From Paragonimus westermani (Eukaryota > Platyhelminthes > Trematoda > Plagiorchiida > Troglotrematidae), in the NCBI GenBank assembly GCA_008508345.1, contig QNGE01003596.1:1-64000 (forward strand): 64,000 bases of DNA, in the 5' to 3' direction. This document shows positions 13,400 through 27,500 of this stretch, piece after piece; within the stretch, counting starts at the first letter, position 1; each line of letters begins with the position of its first letter. The position numbers and the translations under genes were made by a program. A model generated the notes under the pieces. The model ran no database searches and was not told where the DNA came from. It worked only from the letters and a program-made list of their open reading frames with translations.

Positions 13400-16300
13400 T
13401 CCTTGCTTAGATCTAGAATGCGAATTTATACGGATGCTCTTGACATTCACACTCTGAAACGGATAGGTCAGCAGGCCGCCGTCACAAGAACGTTAGGCTC
13501 GTTGCATGTCGATGTGTGTTGTGTTTCAGAGACTAGAATCCAGGATAGTAGTCAACGTATGGAACTAACGGCGCCCCCACTGTCTGTCCGATAATGGTTA
13601 TACACTTCGGTTGGCTCCACGACCGCCGTTACCGGTCAGGTTGGAGTAGATATAGTCCTCAACACGACGGCCTCATCCGCACTGGTGGATTAGATTCCTG
13701 TTAAGAGTAGAATTTGTGCTGGCCCCTTGGCAGTTTCTGTTGGAGCAGCTGTAGACGCAATACCTTCAGAAATGTTTTCATTGTGTCTGCCTACGTTCCA
13801 ACTGACTGTAGTGACTTCAGTGTCAAAGGCGCGTTTTACTGGAATCTGGCGTCTCTTTTTCGGTTGACACGTGACTCTGACAGAGTCGTTCTGACCGGAA
13901 ATGCGAATGCCCAGGTCGGCCGACTTGGTGAGGCCGAGTCTCGTTTAGGTGGATGATTTGGGATAACATCATATCACACGGATTATGGCGAACGACTGTT
14001 TAAATTGTGCGTTGAACGTAATCTATTTTTATACTTTGTGCCTACCTTCTCCAGATTAGGTCTGGTCTCAGATAGACCACATGGCTGTCAGATGATGTGG
14101 TTCGATTCAGGACTATCGTTCTTATTGAAGCACATACTTGGATTCGAGTCATGCGTTTGTACGTTGTCGCTTGGTTCTTACTTTTGGTAGGCAATGACCC
14201 CACCGACAGCAACGGCTGGTTGTTGACAAACTGGCTATGTCGTTAGTAAAGCATAAGTACCAAACCAGCCTAGGAAAGCTGCCTTAGTAGTTCTCACTCC
14301 GAAGCTCCTAATAACTGCTGGACTAAGATCTCACAGGCCATTTGTGAAGCGGGTACTGTAGCACGCGGCACAGTGGTTTGTGAGTTGAGTAGGCATTTGA
14401 TTTTGGGTAATTTTCTTGAGTTGTTGGAAGTTAGGCGGAACGTCCCTTCTGGCAGTTCATATAACCAGTGTAGGAGAGATGTCCGGAGGAAGTTGGAACG
14501 TTGTCTAAAGGCTGATCATGAGACTTGGTTAATGGGGTGGGTTGAGGAAATAGAAATCGCTTTTGCTTCAGGAAACATCGGCAGATTGTTTAAGCTTACC
14601 TGTGCTACTGGTCTCAGACGAACGTCTGTCAGTGAAGCTATCAGCGAGGAGGGTGGCACACTAATCTATAATAAGTCCAGAAGGTTAGAGCGGTGGTTGT
14701 AATACTGTGAGGGTCAATTTGGCTGGCCTCATGCCTCTACTGTGTTGCCGCCACAAACTTCTAATGTAGCACCTTGGTCCTTAGGTTTGGAACCACCCAC
14801 TGAGACTGAGGTTCGCAATTGCATCTCGGCTGCCAAACGTAATAAGACTGCTGGTCCGGATGATCTGTTGCCTGCACGTTTCAATTGTTTCAACTTGTGC
14901 GGACGGCGGAGACGATCCCTCCGTGCCAGGGTCACTTGGCAATGGTTTCCATATTCAAGAAGGGAGTTTAGGGCTCTTGCAAAAACCATAGGAGAATTAG
15001 TTTAACCCCAGTCATTTCTAGGGCTCTCGTATTCATACTTCATCGGCTTACTGCGGTTCGGTAGGTAAACATTAGGGAAGAGCAAGCAGGATTTCGCTTT
15101 GGACGAGATGTATAGATCATATTTTTACTGTTCGTTAAATTCTGAAACAGCGTCTTGTGTACCACCGGCCAACAGTTGCCATATTTCTCGACTACAAAGG
15201 TGCGTTCGATCCGGATGATTGGTCTACACTTTTGGATTCGTTTAAACGTAGGAATATGTGAACCAAGTATGTGAACATACTGTTGGCGCTTTATTCCAAT
15301 AGTTCAGCTCAGGTTAGTGTTTACGGTGAACTGTGTCGGTTTCTTTATCGTGTGCAGTGTACCTCAAGGCTGTCCCCCTTCACCGTTTTCGTTTAATTTT
15401 GTCATAGACGAAATAATGGAAGATTGTTTGCGACACTCACTAGATGCCGGGGTGGAACTCCCACCTAGTGAAAGACTGACTGATCTTGACTATGCTGAAG
15501 ACAAGATATTGCTGTTTGACAACTTTCAAGCAACATAAACAAGACTAAACGCTATTCCGCGTTTTTCTAAGTGTTTCTGAATGCGCTTCGCAGCCTCGAA
15601 ATACAAAGTGTTTCTGAAAGATTGCTGTGGTTACGTATATTTAATGTTAGACCGTGAAGTCATTGAGGTTGTTGACCGGTGTGTGTACTTGGGAAGCTGC
15701 ATAGGGTCCGGCGGCGGAGGTGTTTAGAATGAAATAAGGGACGCGTATCTGTAGGGCTAGGACGGGGTCTTCAGGTATTTGATCACCGGTGTTTGCGTTC
15801 AATCGATGGGGTGGGGTTGGCGTCAATAAGTAGGCAGCGAGAAGGTTAGGAAGCCGGTGTTTGGCACTGATTGTCAAATGAATTCTTTTATTCACTGTTC
15901 ACATTTCCACCGACTTAGATGGTTAAGTCATATATTAAGGATGCCAGTTGGTCGTCTGCCACAGCGTGCTCATTGCCGACGCTGCAGTCGACTGGCGTGA
16001 GGTGCAAAGTGGACAGATGATGGACTGGCATAGACAAATGAGATCGTTCATGGAGGGTTTGTTCACCGTAGATTGGGTTCGTCTGCTAGGCTGAGGCCCT
16101 TGCGACTCACAGAGTCGGTGGCTGGAGATCTTAGGTAAGATGGTGGCTAACCGAGCTTAGTGGCATGAATGTTTGTTTGTTTGGCTGAGACGTCTGTGAA
16201 GTGAATGCACTTAATGCCGCGGGGCAGTGAAAGTCGTAAAGTGGCTGTCTGACTGATGACGCCTTACTTTCACTTACAGCTCGGCTGTTTGTTTGCACGG

Positions 16301-16480
16301 TGTAGGCACCTTCATGTTGAACGTTTGAATGTAGACGCATTCATTTATTATTAGTTAGGTGCCTTCCTATCCCCTTCTTTCTCACATCCTCTACATGATT
16401 TTGCTTTCTTTTCATGGTTGTGTGACAGTTAAGCAACAGTGTGAACCACTGATGTATTACTGTGCACAATGATAATGATT
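13400..16480 (+). mobile_element. Near full-length decayed RTE-like LINE
   Basis: This is the longest LINE copy here. The APE-type endonuclease runs from ~13403 to 14190, with VCCVSETRIQDSSQRM, VSAYVPTDCS and TGNANAQVGRLGE motifs. The connector and reverse transcriptase run from ~14373 to 15540, with PSGSSYNQCRRDVRRKLER, KTAGPDDLLPARF, REEQAGFRFGRD, QGCPPSPFSFNFVIDEIMED and YAED. The catalytic YADD has become YAED. The C-terminal part follows (HRLRW near 15910). The 3' UTR ends with a GATAAT tail at ~16480. Many stops and frameshifts rule out activity. Confidence 0.9.
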
Positions 16481-19261
16481 CATTTGTCAACTTTTCAGGT
16501 TGTCTGCACAGAATTTAGAAGACCTCATCATGTGGTTACCTGCGTAAATGTTAATTTGAGTGTGAATGAATTGATCTAGGAGCAAATGTACCCTGCCTCC
16601 GTGTCTTCTGCTCTCCCTCATTGTCACCGGTCTATGGTTCAGCAGGTTGATTGCCATACAACCAGAAACTTAAAGCAACTGTTCTTTGTAAATCGAGTAA
16701 GAGTGGTTTGACCTTATCCTTGAAATTCCTATATCCGAACTCATGTCGTCAGCACGAAATGCATTCATTTTACTTTTGAACACCGCAGTTGTTGTTGAAC
16801 GTGAAGGCGTTTACAAGTTATTTTTCATTTTGCTTTCACCATCCTGCCTCATTGGTTTTCACTAACTCAGAATACTCAGTCGAACGACAGCAAAACATAA
16901 TCAAAGTAGCCTCCATTTCTTCCGCTATTTCTCTCTAACTGTCACCTAAGCACCCAAAGTAAAAGGTCACCACCTCCACATCCTAACATTTCTGTCATCA
17001 TTTTCATTTCTTGTTACACAACCGTCAGTTGACCATCTAATTTTTTAGTCAGTGAGCTGAGGGATCGACGAAACTACACAACGTGCCAAACGACTGGTTT
17101 TCGCTTTTAATATATGGTCTGTAAGGTTCTGAAAACCTTATTAAGTGGTTTGATGCCATTCACGACCGCCTAGCGCACGGTATTTTGTTGTTGCCTTGGT
17201 ATACTACGAGGTAACGCACCTCGTTCAGGTCACTCATCAAAGTGGATCAAAAAATCCTTGTCACGACGGCACTCACTCTATATGTGTTAGTGCACTGGAA
17301 TGCCACAGCTAGGCTTATACAAAATGAACTGTTTACTCGGGCGCCCACACAGCCTGAACTGCCCTCACTGAAGTGGAAGTGTCAGTCCTCAGCTATCGTG
17401 GGAATTTTCAACGCTTCTTGTCCGTATATTCTTAGCGAAGTCAGTTGGCGAATGAACCGTGGTCTCATATCAAACAAACTGCGCCTCTGTTTCGGCTAAT
17501 TTTGCTTGGTACACAAATATACAGACCTTATCTTACGGTACTTTTGCCGTTGGCCCGGTCAACATCACTGCCGTGGGTGGCCAGTAAAAAGAAATCAGGG
17601 TACAGTTGATGAGCAATCGAGTTGAAGACTGTGGGTAAGGTCGACGTGGTTTTCCTGAATTCTTGGAGTCCTAGCGTACGAGAAATCCATGTGGAGTCTA
17701 AACGACAACATTTAGACCTTGTATTCCGCTAGTGCAAAGAGTGAAGGATGGGTTTCGTTAGTCAGGTTCCCTGAAGAATAGTAGTAGACAAATTCCTTGC
17801 AGACATACCACCGCATAGGACCCATTGTCAACAGTAACCCGTTAATACACAGTAACTGTATCTCTCAATTCGACGCATGGGGAGACTGCTTACTGCTCAC
17901 AAACGAAAGCGGTTGAGAATTGGAGTATAACATGATAATGTTTAATGTGAGGTCGTTAGTGCAGTCAGCAAGGTTGCCTCATGAAACTGTACGTCAGCTG
18001 TAATCATTTGTGAGTGCTGTTGAATTGACACAGCCCCATGCTGGCAGTAGTAATTGTGTGTGGACTTGCGCTTGGACACGTGTGGGTTAGCGGTAGAACG
18101 GTAGAGATTTCCGACTATCCAGATATACGTCGCCTAGTCGATTGCGTTTACATCTCAGAGACAGTGAATAAAGTAAGGAAGAACTGTTCGTTTATTCTTT
18201 TATTCAATTTATTATCTGGTTTGATGAGGGTAAGGTGTGTTATGGTATTTAGTTATTTTCATTAATCCACATTTCAATCTGTTTTGCAGTTGCGAACCGA
18301 ATGCGGTCATTATGGTTTTCCCTGGCCAGTTTCTTTAGAGTTTAAACCGTTGGTAGTTGTTGGTATAAACGATATTGGCGAAAACGTTAGGAGGTCAGAA
18401 GCGGCCTGTTTATTCTTCTGTGTTCGTTCAAACGTTCGAGAGGACTTGATGTTTACTATCCGGTCATCAAGCTTCTTCTCTCCTGTTGGAAGTAGTGAGA
18501 CTCATTTTTTCCCGCTGAACTGTCTCGTTTGTCAGGCCGTTCTCCTTATGGTAGTTTATTTTTGGTGGATTCTCGTTTAGGATGTTCCGTCAAGCTTGGT
18601 TAGGTAGTGGTTACTGATACATGTGCCATTAACCTAAACGGTACTAGTGTTGTTGAACGTCAGCTTCGTTGTTTTGGTGCTTGTTCGGACGTTCCGATTA
18701 CATTAACATGCGTACGTCAACATTCGATGTTGACGATGTTGTTGGCTGATCCACTAAGTCAGATCACTAGTCTGGGATATTCGCTCCTCCCCATCCCCCA
18801 GTGCGGTAAGAATCGCCCGAACGATTTGGCTGTAATGAACACGTAGGCCCAGTGTTGTTAGTGGGTGTGCGTGTGAACTGCACTGGATCACTACTGCCCT
18901 GTGACTGGATTGTGCCTGCCCCATTGTGTATGGAATTTATCCGGTTGTTTAAACTTAACGATATGACAGGCACCAGCCGGTCGCAGAACAACTCAGTAGA
19001 TTGGCCACTGAAGCTTACACCAGTGGCGATTCACGGCACACACCCAGTGTTCGGCGGGCTGAAGACAAACTGTAAGCATGGTCTTTCTTGGTCCGTCGCA
19101 ACAGCCGGCAAAAGCTCTAAAACTAATCGGGACCCGTTGTCAAATCGCACACGGCTTTCCTTGAATTAAAACGACACAGCTACGTCACGGTTAGAAAACT
19201 GTGAAATATCTTAATTGATTTAGAATTTTCAAGTTGACCATCACTCACATTTGATCGCAGC
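16481..19261. other. Gene-free stretch with unassigned plus-strand open frames
   Basis: Several plus-strand frames of 75-105 codons occur (17242-17499, 18038-18265, 18284-18580, 18607-18846, 18852-19169). One contains SLFLVDSRLGC-like sequence (about 18555-18590) in a shifted frame, which faintly recalls an LTR-retrotransposon protease or pol remnant. This was not strong enough to call, and no host exon was recognised. Confidence 0.25.
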
Positions 19262-19440
19262 GTTCGCGTTCAGATAGACTTTCCAGCCAACCTCTTTCGA
19301 AAAGAAGCACTAGACTCGAGTTTCGCTCTCATTAGAGCTCATCAGTAGTGCATATCCTTGCCACGACCGGGATTTGAACTCCGGCTATTCCAATCATGAG
19401 GCAACCGACCCATATCCTTACGACACGGTTCACGAACGGT
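19262..19440 (-). mobile_element. tRNA-related SINE copy
   Basis: On the minus strand the element has a tRNA-like head with GAGTTCAAATCC, a good Pol III B box (~19370-19385). A conserved body follows with GAGCTCTAATGAGAGCGAAA and CTCGAGTCTAGTGCTTCTTT. The copy at 33525-33690 shares the body and has a better A box. Both are old and degenerate. The shared body and promoter layout support a SINE family; the source tRNA is not determined. Confidence 0.68.
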
Positions 19441-21238
19441 GTGGCAACAGCTTTTGCTCAGACATTTCACGCCAACTCGACTCATTTTGGTAAACTCTCT
19501 CACTCGAAATCCCGTGGAGTGTTTTTGACTGCATTCCTTATTGCCGGGTCCTTCATGTAGTCGTGCTGAAAACAGGCTTTGAATACATACATTGTTGCAT
19601 GATGCTCTAATGTCCGAGCTTGACAAAATACGCTAAAGTTCTTCGTATGCTGGCTTTCGGAAGTCGTCACAGTTATTTTCAGCAGGGTCCTAGTTGCTTC
19701 GCTGGTATCCATACTCCCTGTCATTCATAAATACGACTTAAAGACTTGTGCTTCACCTACGACGCTTGGTAATATGATTTCTTATCCCCATGATTTTTAT
19801 AGTTTGACATTCTCTCAAGGTAGCTCTGTACGTTAAATACGTTAAATAGCGCACATGACTGCAAAGCAAACATCGTTACAGACGTGAATTTGCACTGTCC
19901 CGTGGTTGGTTGAAGTGTTAGTAAATAGACTGTCTTAGGGAATGTGTTGTCCGACTTGCACGTGATCTTTGCTGGTAACGTGTGTGAAAACCTTGATGTT
20001 GGTTGGAGTATTTTTCATTAGTTCCAAGGTGAGACTGAATATTTAGCAAAAGTGTACTACTTGTCGCCGAGCAGTACTGGGGTTATTATCAACCGATTCA
20101 AATTTCTTCGGATTTTGCTGTAATGTTACACAGATTTACATTCCAAGGATATCAGCTTATTGGAATCACAAATGAACTTATTTCTGGTCTTATTCGCACA
20201 TTTTCACTGGGTATCTGTTTAAGTAAGTACCTTGTGCCTATTTGACCGATACTAGTTTAATCTTTCGCAACTGCATAGCCGTCAGAATGAATATACGGGG
20301 ACGAAATACTTGATCGTTCTGCAGATATGGACTTCCCAGTCGCTCTGGTGTTTGAAAGCAGTCCCGTTGTTGTGGTAGCGTCTTGTTGAAATCGCAAACT
20401 TCTTTGGTCCAGATAAAATTTTAATAATAATGTACTCCTCGTGTTAACATCCGATAGTATCCATCATCAAAACAGCACTTCCTCAGTTGGGACGCTTTTG
20501 ATTGTCCGAGGGATGTGACATAATTAACAGGTTGAGTGTACACATAATTTCTCGAAAAGTGCAGTTTTATTGTAACGTCGTGCTTATGTGAAAAGGACGA
20601 ACACCGTGTGTCGAGTATTTACTATAACCTTTTAAATCCTCTGTAATAACGGATGCTACTGTGGATTTCAGTGCATAATCAATTTGGTAACAAGTTCTGT
20701 ATATCGAGTGCACAGCTTCGGATTCGTGCCTGGGTTTAGGCGGCCCGACTCCACATATTTGTGTGAATTTGATACGCCTCGATAACTGCACATCAGTCAA
20801 CGTTCTGTTCTTCCATGTTCCGACTGTTAGGATGTTTAAGAGTAAGTGATCCCTTCGCAACGTATAATTTGACCGCTGTTTGGGTTTATAACTGAACTGG
20901 AGTGGAATATACTGCTAGCTTTCAGAATTCTTGGGGGAATCCACATGATGACGTCACCCAGCGCAGTTAGTATGAATTGGTACAGCTAGAACACAACTGT
21001 ATTTTGCACTCCCGTTTGACCGCGCATCATGACGTAGTGACAACTGCGCTAGCTGTAAACCATACAGCCGTAAGTTCGATCTCATTCTACCTTTCCTACT
21101 TCTGTCTTTGTGTAAATAGTTTGATTGCATCCATCCCAGAGGCCAATTCAAGTTTCGCGTTCTGGCAACGCAATATGAACGCGGCATGTTTGTCCTAGAT
21201 CGTTTCAACAATTCTCGACTCACTTGTGTCTTGTTCAG
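19441..21238. other. Gene-free stretch upstream of first recognised exon
   Basis: No promoter or upstream RABGAP1 exon could be supported. The exon at 21239 needs an upstream exon that supplies its first codon base and a start codon. Confidence 0.35.
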
Positions 21239-21524
21239 CCAATAATACCGAACACACGGAGGCTGTGTCTGAAGAAACCGCACCCGTATGTGTGATGCCT
21301 GATAGTGGTCTACCCTGCTGTGCTTTGCCTTCCGATTGCCAACCCAACCGTCAGCCTCGTTTTGTGCATTTTCGTGGCTTACAATTGCTGAGCTCCAAAC
21401 CTGCTCCTTTAATCAAGAGTGGGACAGAAATCGGTCGTATTTTGTTCGAATATACCAGTCAGGCGAGTGAGGACGCACCGCTGATCAGCGTGATTATTCC
21501 CACTTCAAACGATGGACACGTTCG
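21239..21524 (+). CDS. RABGAP1: RABGAP1 exon: N-terminal leader and start of PTB domain
   Basis: The acceptor is CTTGTTCAG|CC and the donor is TTCG|GTGAGT. The exon enters with 2 nt completing a codon and leaves with 2 nt of an Arg codon. The first ~45 residues are a Ser/Glu/Pro/Cys-rich leader without recognisable domain. From about FVHFRGLQLL onward it follows the PTB opening of RABGAP1, including the strand with ISVIIP and the GHVR turn. An upstream exon must supply the start codon; none was recognised. Confidence 0.82.
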
Positions 21525-24500
21525 GTGAGTCTTTGTTGTTTCTTAACCGTGACGGTGTATTTGCGGCCATTTCGTGCTCGCTTTTACCAAGCCTGATCCA
21601 CTACTATAAATGCCATTCAACTCTGAAAAATATTACCGAGCTGTTCCGGTAGAACAATGATCCTGGTTTAAGAACACCTCTTAGTCGCTGTTGCGACCGA
21701 CAAATCATGACACACGGGTGCACGAATGCGAACATAAAATGTCCGGAAATTTGACTTTACTCATCCGAGAACAAAAACTGCCTTGAATTGGTGTGTGGGT
21801 ACGAGATTAGTAAACTCATACGAAGACGATATTCAGTCTTTTCCACTAGCATCAAGCTACGTGCTACTAAAAGTGTGAGGGATAGCCACAACAACGTAGA
21901 TCTTAATGGTTTTCGGCATCTTTCTCTTGAGTAGTTGATGCGGTCGTATACACTATCCTTGAATTCGTTAGTTCTCCTTGTGTTTCGTGTTATCCGAATG
22001 TGTGTGTGTGTGTGTGTGTGTCAGTGAGCCTGTAGTACCGGGTTCATGCTGCCGTTCCGCTAGGTAGGGTTCGGAATTATCGGGCAGTAGCAAACTGGTT
22101 AATTCTGTAAAGTAAACTGGTTTCAGTGTCGCCAAACCGGGCCAGTTTTCACGGTGATTCGATCTTGCCACGGTCGTTACTGTCTACTGAACTAGTTTCC
22201 CTCTATCGAATCGCCGTTTCCTCACCTCGCACTTGACGCCAACTGACTGACATTAGCGGAGGGTACTTAGTATAACAGACGATCAGTTGTCTTTCGTAAT
22301 GAATGACCCAATCACATTAGCCTATGAATCCACAAAGACCGAGCAAATAAATTCGTTTGATTTTCATTACACACTATCCACTTCCTAACCTAGTGACTGC
22401 ATGCTGGCCGATGCATTCCGACGTGTGCGACTGAGCGTGTACATTTCATGGCCGAGCGTCTAGAAACGGTTTACTAAACAACGTTATGTAACGGTGAAAC
22501 GACTTTCCTTCAACAGTCGGCTTCAGTATGTGTCCTCTAGTCTTCACAAAGCTTCCTAGGTCGCCAAAAATAATGTAGGTCAGTGATGACCCTTCTGATG
22601 TCAGAAATGAGTGCCTCTATTTCATCCAGTATATTTTTTCCTCAACTCGCTGTTTCCTGAATACACGAACCGGCTAGTAGCGTCGAAACTGTCAGTATCT
22701 AACATCCAGTTTACAGAAGAAATCTTTATTTCGGAATTACAAGGCACATCTTGAAATACTTAGCGGAGCGAGAGATATTGCCGAGTTTTATCTTGGATTT
22801 TTGGGTAATTGTCAGACAGCAACCCCTTACGTTTGACCTAGTCAGAATGAGTTCATCTTTCAACAGTATTCTGTTAACGCTGTAGACAATCTTCTTTTTT
22901 CTGGCATATAATAAGATTGAACAAAACTGAGGAATTTGGATGGCAGTGATATGCACAACTCTTTGTGCTGAGGTTGGTAGATATGGTTTCGATAGAATAG
23001 CCTTAACCCGATGTAAATTGTACTGATAGGTTGTAAACAATATGTCCACATGTTTGCTGGACGCATTTCTACGATGAAATGTTGGTTGATCTGCTCAGTC
23101 GCATACGCTTGTGTGGTTGTGGAAAATGATGGTTTTTGACCCGCAGAATAGCTGGATAGTAAAAGGAAGAAGGATTACCAGATGCGTTGTTTGGGTACCG
23201 CACAGTGAAGTGTGCAACACCGCAGAGTTCACTGTTCGAGCTCACATACGTTGGAGCACCTGGGTTCTTTTGGGTATGTGGAGTCAGGAAAAGACAGATC
23301 CTACCTCTCTAGCACAGTAACACTTGAAACGCCAGACGCTTAAGTAGACAACGGAGACGCATCGTGAGACAAAAATGGATCAAGGATCTAGTAGAACTAA
23401 GAAGCTATGGTCGATCACTCTGTTTTGTAGCCACGTTTAAAAGACAATGACCCCTCGATGTTGACTTATTGAACAACTTTTCGCCACGGCATGACTACCA
23501 TTTCAGGGTGAGACCCCACTTGTTCCGTGTTATCGATTTTCACTGATGTCACAGCAAGTCCATAAAGCATAGTGAACGCCGGAACCTTAGCTACTACTTC
23601 GGTCAAGTTTATTCCTCTATGAGTTTCCCAAGTACCGCTGATTCTCTTCTGGGATACTGTAAGTGATTTTGGTTGACCTTAATGCTGTAGGGTGTTTTCC
23701 CTCGTCTACAGTCTTCAAATCAATCTGGCTAAAGTCACCGGCACTACTTCGCTATCCTCTTTAAAAGTTTGGGCTGTTGGACCACCCCTATCCTTTCTCA
23801 ATTCATATTGCGTTATCTTTTAATTAGTGTAGATCGATGTGCATTGTTTTAGCTCTTGTTTATTTCCTAGAGATTTTCCAGCCATATCTGACCTTTCCCA
23901 CTCAATATGTATGAATTTTCTAACCATATCTTTCTTTTCGGAATCCTAGTAACCCGTTGACCGACAACAGTTCTATTGCATTTCATCAGATTCATGTTTC
24001 TTATTAAAGGGCACGCCTCAGTGGCATCTTGCTGCTTCCGCCATGGTCACTTGATTGACTGTCTCTGACATGACCAGATTGATTTCCCCTAGCTGCTTGC
24101 TCCCCCACTATATGGTGTATGTTAATTTCGCAAAAGTAACCGATGAGATGCGAACGAAATGTTCATGCACAAGACATCTTACATGCTACTATTGGCTTTT
24201 TCAAATTCACCGGCTTAAGTTTGTCGAGGATAAGTGCGTTGCAGCGTTTGAGAGTCGGTGAAGTCATGCACCTCAGATTATCTCACTGATTGTAAGTCTA
24301 CAGATACGTGACTACATGAGAATAGGGGTGGAAGGCAACTTAAGCTGCCCTTTAGCATGTTCTAATCAGCTAGCTAAGTTTCATGAGTTTTTCCAGATAA
24401 ACGCATCATCTTCATTTTGGATCGTTTCACTGATAGAGGGAAGCATTGGGTTATTGGTGTGAATTATTTTCATGAATCTGTTAGCGTTTTTTCACACAAG

Positions 24501-27500
24501 GTGGGAATATTGAAGGCACTTTGATTAGCACGCGCTCAATTTTCAGTCAGTAGAAACCGGTGACTGGAACCAAAGGAATGCCACTGAAAAGTGCCGCCAA
24601 GCTTGGGATGTGATAGGAACAGATGCTGCCAACCACACTTGAGTCATCATAGCGTTCTCTTTCGATTCCAAATGTCGAGAGGTTGCCTGTTCGATTTATG
24701 ACTGCAATTTCGGCCTTCTTTGGTCATTCACATCAACTGTGATGTGGTGTCACTTCTGAATAAAAACTAAGCACAGTTTTTCTCTCTCGCCGTGATAACT
24801 TTGTCTGGAGCATTTAATCTAATTCTGTCTATTGTTTACATCTCTGATTTCCTGCAACATAGTTTTGATCAGTCCTGGTTTGCTAGCTAAACAGTCAGGT
24901 AAGCAAACATTTTCTGTGAGATCAAATGCCGTAGCTGACGCTCGCCTGTTTCTCATTAGCTTGGGGCTTGTACAGAGCGTACGTCGGCCAGCCCAAATGG
25001 ATCGAAACACTCGTATCATCATGATGTAGACAGCTGATAAAGACATCAGAAGGTGTTGAAGTGACCTTTCTCTAGCTTGCTGGCGGTGTTCAAAGTTGCT
25101 TAGCACCCATATATATTGGCTTGGTTGTGTGTGAAGTTTACTGGTGAATGAGAATGTCAATTACTTTTGTGGGCAGACATCACAGAAATGTGGATAGTCT
25201 TGCTCTACGCTAAGTTGTTTCTGTTTGTCACCAACTGACCACTACAAAACATAGCCGTCTTCAAGCTTTCGTCTTGTTATTACAGTAACCAAAAGCCCAG
25301 TTTTTTTCTTCTGTCACTGAAGATTTGTGGACGTCACCACTGGACAAGAAATTGTTCAGTTTAGCTTGTCACAAGTCCGCGGATGTGCGAAAGGATCTTC
25401 AGAGGTGACAAACCGCAGTGTCTTACTTACTCATATAGAAAGCGAGGAGAGCTGTTCTCTTGGGAAGACTGTCAACAATGGACAAGTCACCTCAGTGGAG
25501 CCGGAGACCACTGCCTCCTCAGACACAATAACCGTCCACTCTCTTCAATCGAAGGATCAACTATACCGAACGCATATCGTTCGATGTCGAACTACTTACG
25601 AAGTAAGTTTGTGGATGCATCTGTCTCAGTTTTTTTCTCTCGATACTGTTTCTGCTTGACTCCGACATCTTTCCGTCTTCATCTTTCCGTTTGTACGCTT
25701 CTATTTTGTCCACCTTAAAATCACCACTGAGCATTACAGATAGTTCAAATTATCAGTGTATTATGGTTTACTACTAAGTGACGTTTTGCGTCTGGTCGGA
25801 TCCTTGATCGCCTGTAACTCTCCTACTTCCGTCTGATCGACCGGATAAAATCCAGCTTCAGTGTATGATAGTGGAACAGACACAGAATGGATACGAATGA
25901 AACTGAAAATGTAAACCGATACGCACTAGTCTTTAATCAATCATAACTGTGATGGACGACGTTTTATGGTCACACCCTTTTGTGCATACGGGACCGGCCT
26001 AGTAAAAATTAAGGTCAACTTACGCTTTATCACATTCATTCACTACATGCAGATGTGCGGAGATATATTCTCTAGTCTGGAGATTTTGAAACAACTAGTC
26101 CAGTTCAAGAACTTAGGAATTTTGGTCACGTGACCCTAATTAACATCATATTGTGTTCACTCTGGGCGAATAGACATCCAATTTATGAGAGGCACACACA
26201 TTTAAGAATACAAAAATTGAACATCCCCATTTTTTTACGACACGTGCTTCTACGCATCGCCCATCAGCTTTGAGTCGTACCCTGACCTATCCCGTTCCCA
26301 CAGTGGTTCACGAAGTATCAAACGAATAGATGTATACAACTGTATGGTGGAGAACGAAAGAGAGAAAAAAAGTGGATCACAATACAATCTGTTTACGATG
26401 ACAATTCGTTCTCTGGTTTTTGTCGTCTTGTTAATGGAAAACGTATGGATTTTGATTCTTCGGTAACCGGAACCTACCTGCGTAGCGCTTTTCTGTCACT
26501 GAATATTTCGTTCCATTTCTTTTGTGACAATGGTCAGGTGTATTTGGAAGCAATGTTTGTTGGCATGAAAGTTATGCCATGTACACACATGTCCTGTTTC
26601 TGGACCGGATTACTTTTCTGAACTATGTTAACTGGCGTTACTGTTATTTGGTTAGTTACGTTGCTTGGTTGATAAGCTAGTATCCATTCTGTGGTTTTTA
26701 TCATCCTCCACAGTTCTTCCTTGACATCACTGTGCGTGATCTAATCGATACGCATGGTAGGTGGTTGTTGACTATGAGCGTGGTTTCAACGGAGTATTGA
26801 CTTTTTTCACATCTTTGAGGTTGTTTGTTACGTACGAATTAGTTGAAGTATAATAAGGTAGCTTTGTCTTTTTCAAGAAGCTAACTTACAAGTCGCGGTT
26901 TATAAGGAGGGAACTGATTTTGATATGATTGATTCCAGTGAAGTAGGTTTGATTTCAGTCGGATTTCGGAATGCTTTATTGCTCGAAGTGTATAATGAAA
27001 ATCTGGACAAATGGAAATACATCATCTGGTGAGTACAGTGGATAAGTTGACAGTACCTCTACCATATCTCGGATTTATGGGCTTATCCTGTACACTGCAG
27101 TCTAGCGCTGTCGTGCTGCAGATACCTCCTTCTCCGTCGAATTTTGCCATCACGTAGGTTAGACGTTCTGATTGTTGACGGTAGGTATAACCTGTAGTGG
27201 TTACGCCGTATTTTCCTTATGTAAAATGTGCTAAAACACAGCAGAATGGAAGACGGTGCGACATGCTGACATTTCTTTCGTTCTTGTCGGTCACATGCTA
27301 TAAACCATTGACAAGCGGAGGGCAAACAAAACAGCAATTAAGCACGGGTAATACTTTCATCCGAGCATACGACATGACTCCCGGGGTAGACTGGGCTGTG
27401 GGAATCGTGGTCCAGATTTATCGTCTGTTGACTACCTCGCCTGTTGAGTGTGTTCACTTACAAGTGACCGCAAAAATTCAAGTTTTCTGGATAAATCACC

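Noticed and set aside
18038..18846. A run of plus-strand open frames considered as upstream RABGAP1 exons or LTR-retrotransposon pol
   Set aside because: No frame resembles the RABGAP1 N-terminus, and the faint protease-like match is too short.
22726..23066. Overlapping minus-strand ORFs of 107 and 68 codons considered as a Penelope fragment
   Set aside because: No Penelope motif could be placed, and the frames overlap each other, as in random sequence.
26962..27028. A segment with exon-like ends (TTTCAG ... GTGAGT) considered as the missing PTB exon
   Set aside because: In the required phase 0 its residues do not resemble the PTB helix, and the more protein-like frame is out of phase.
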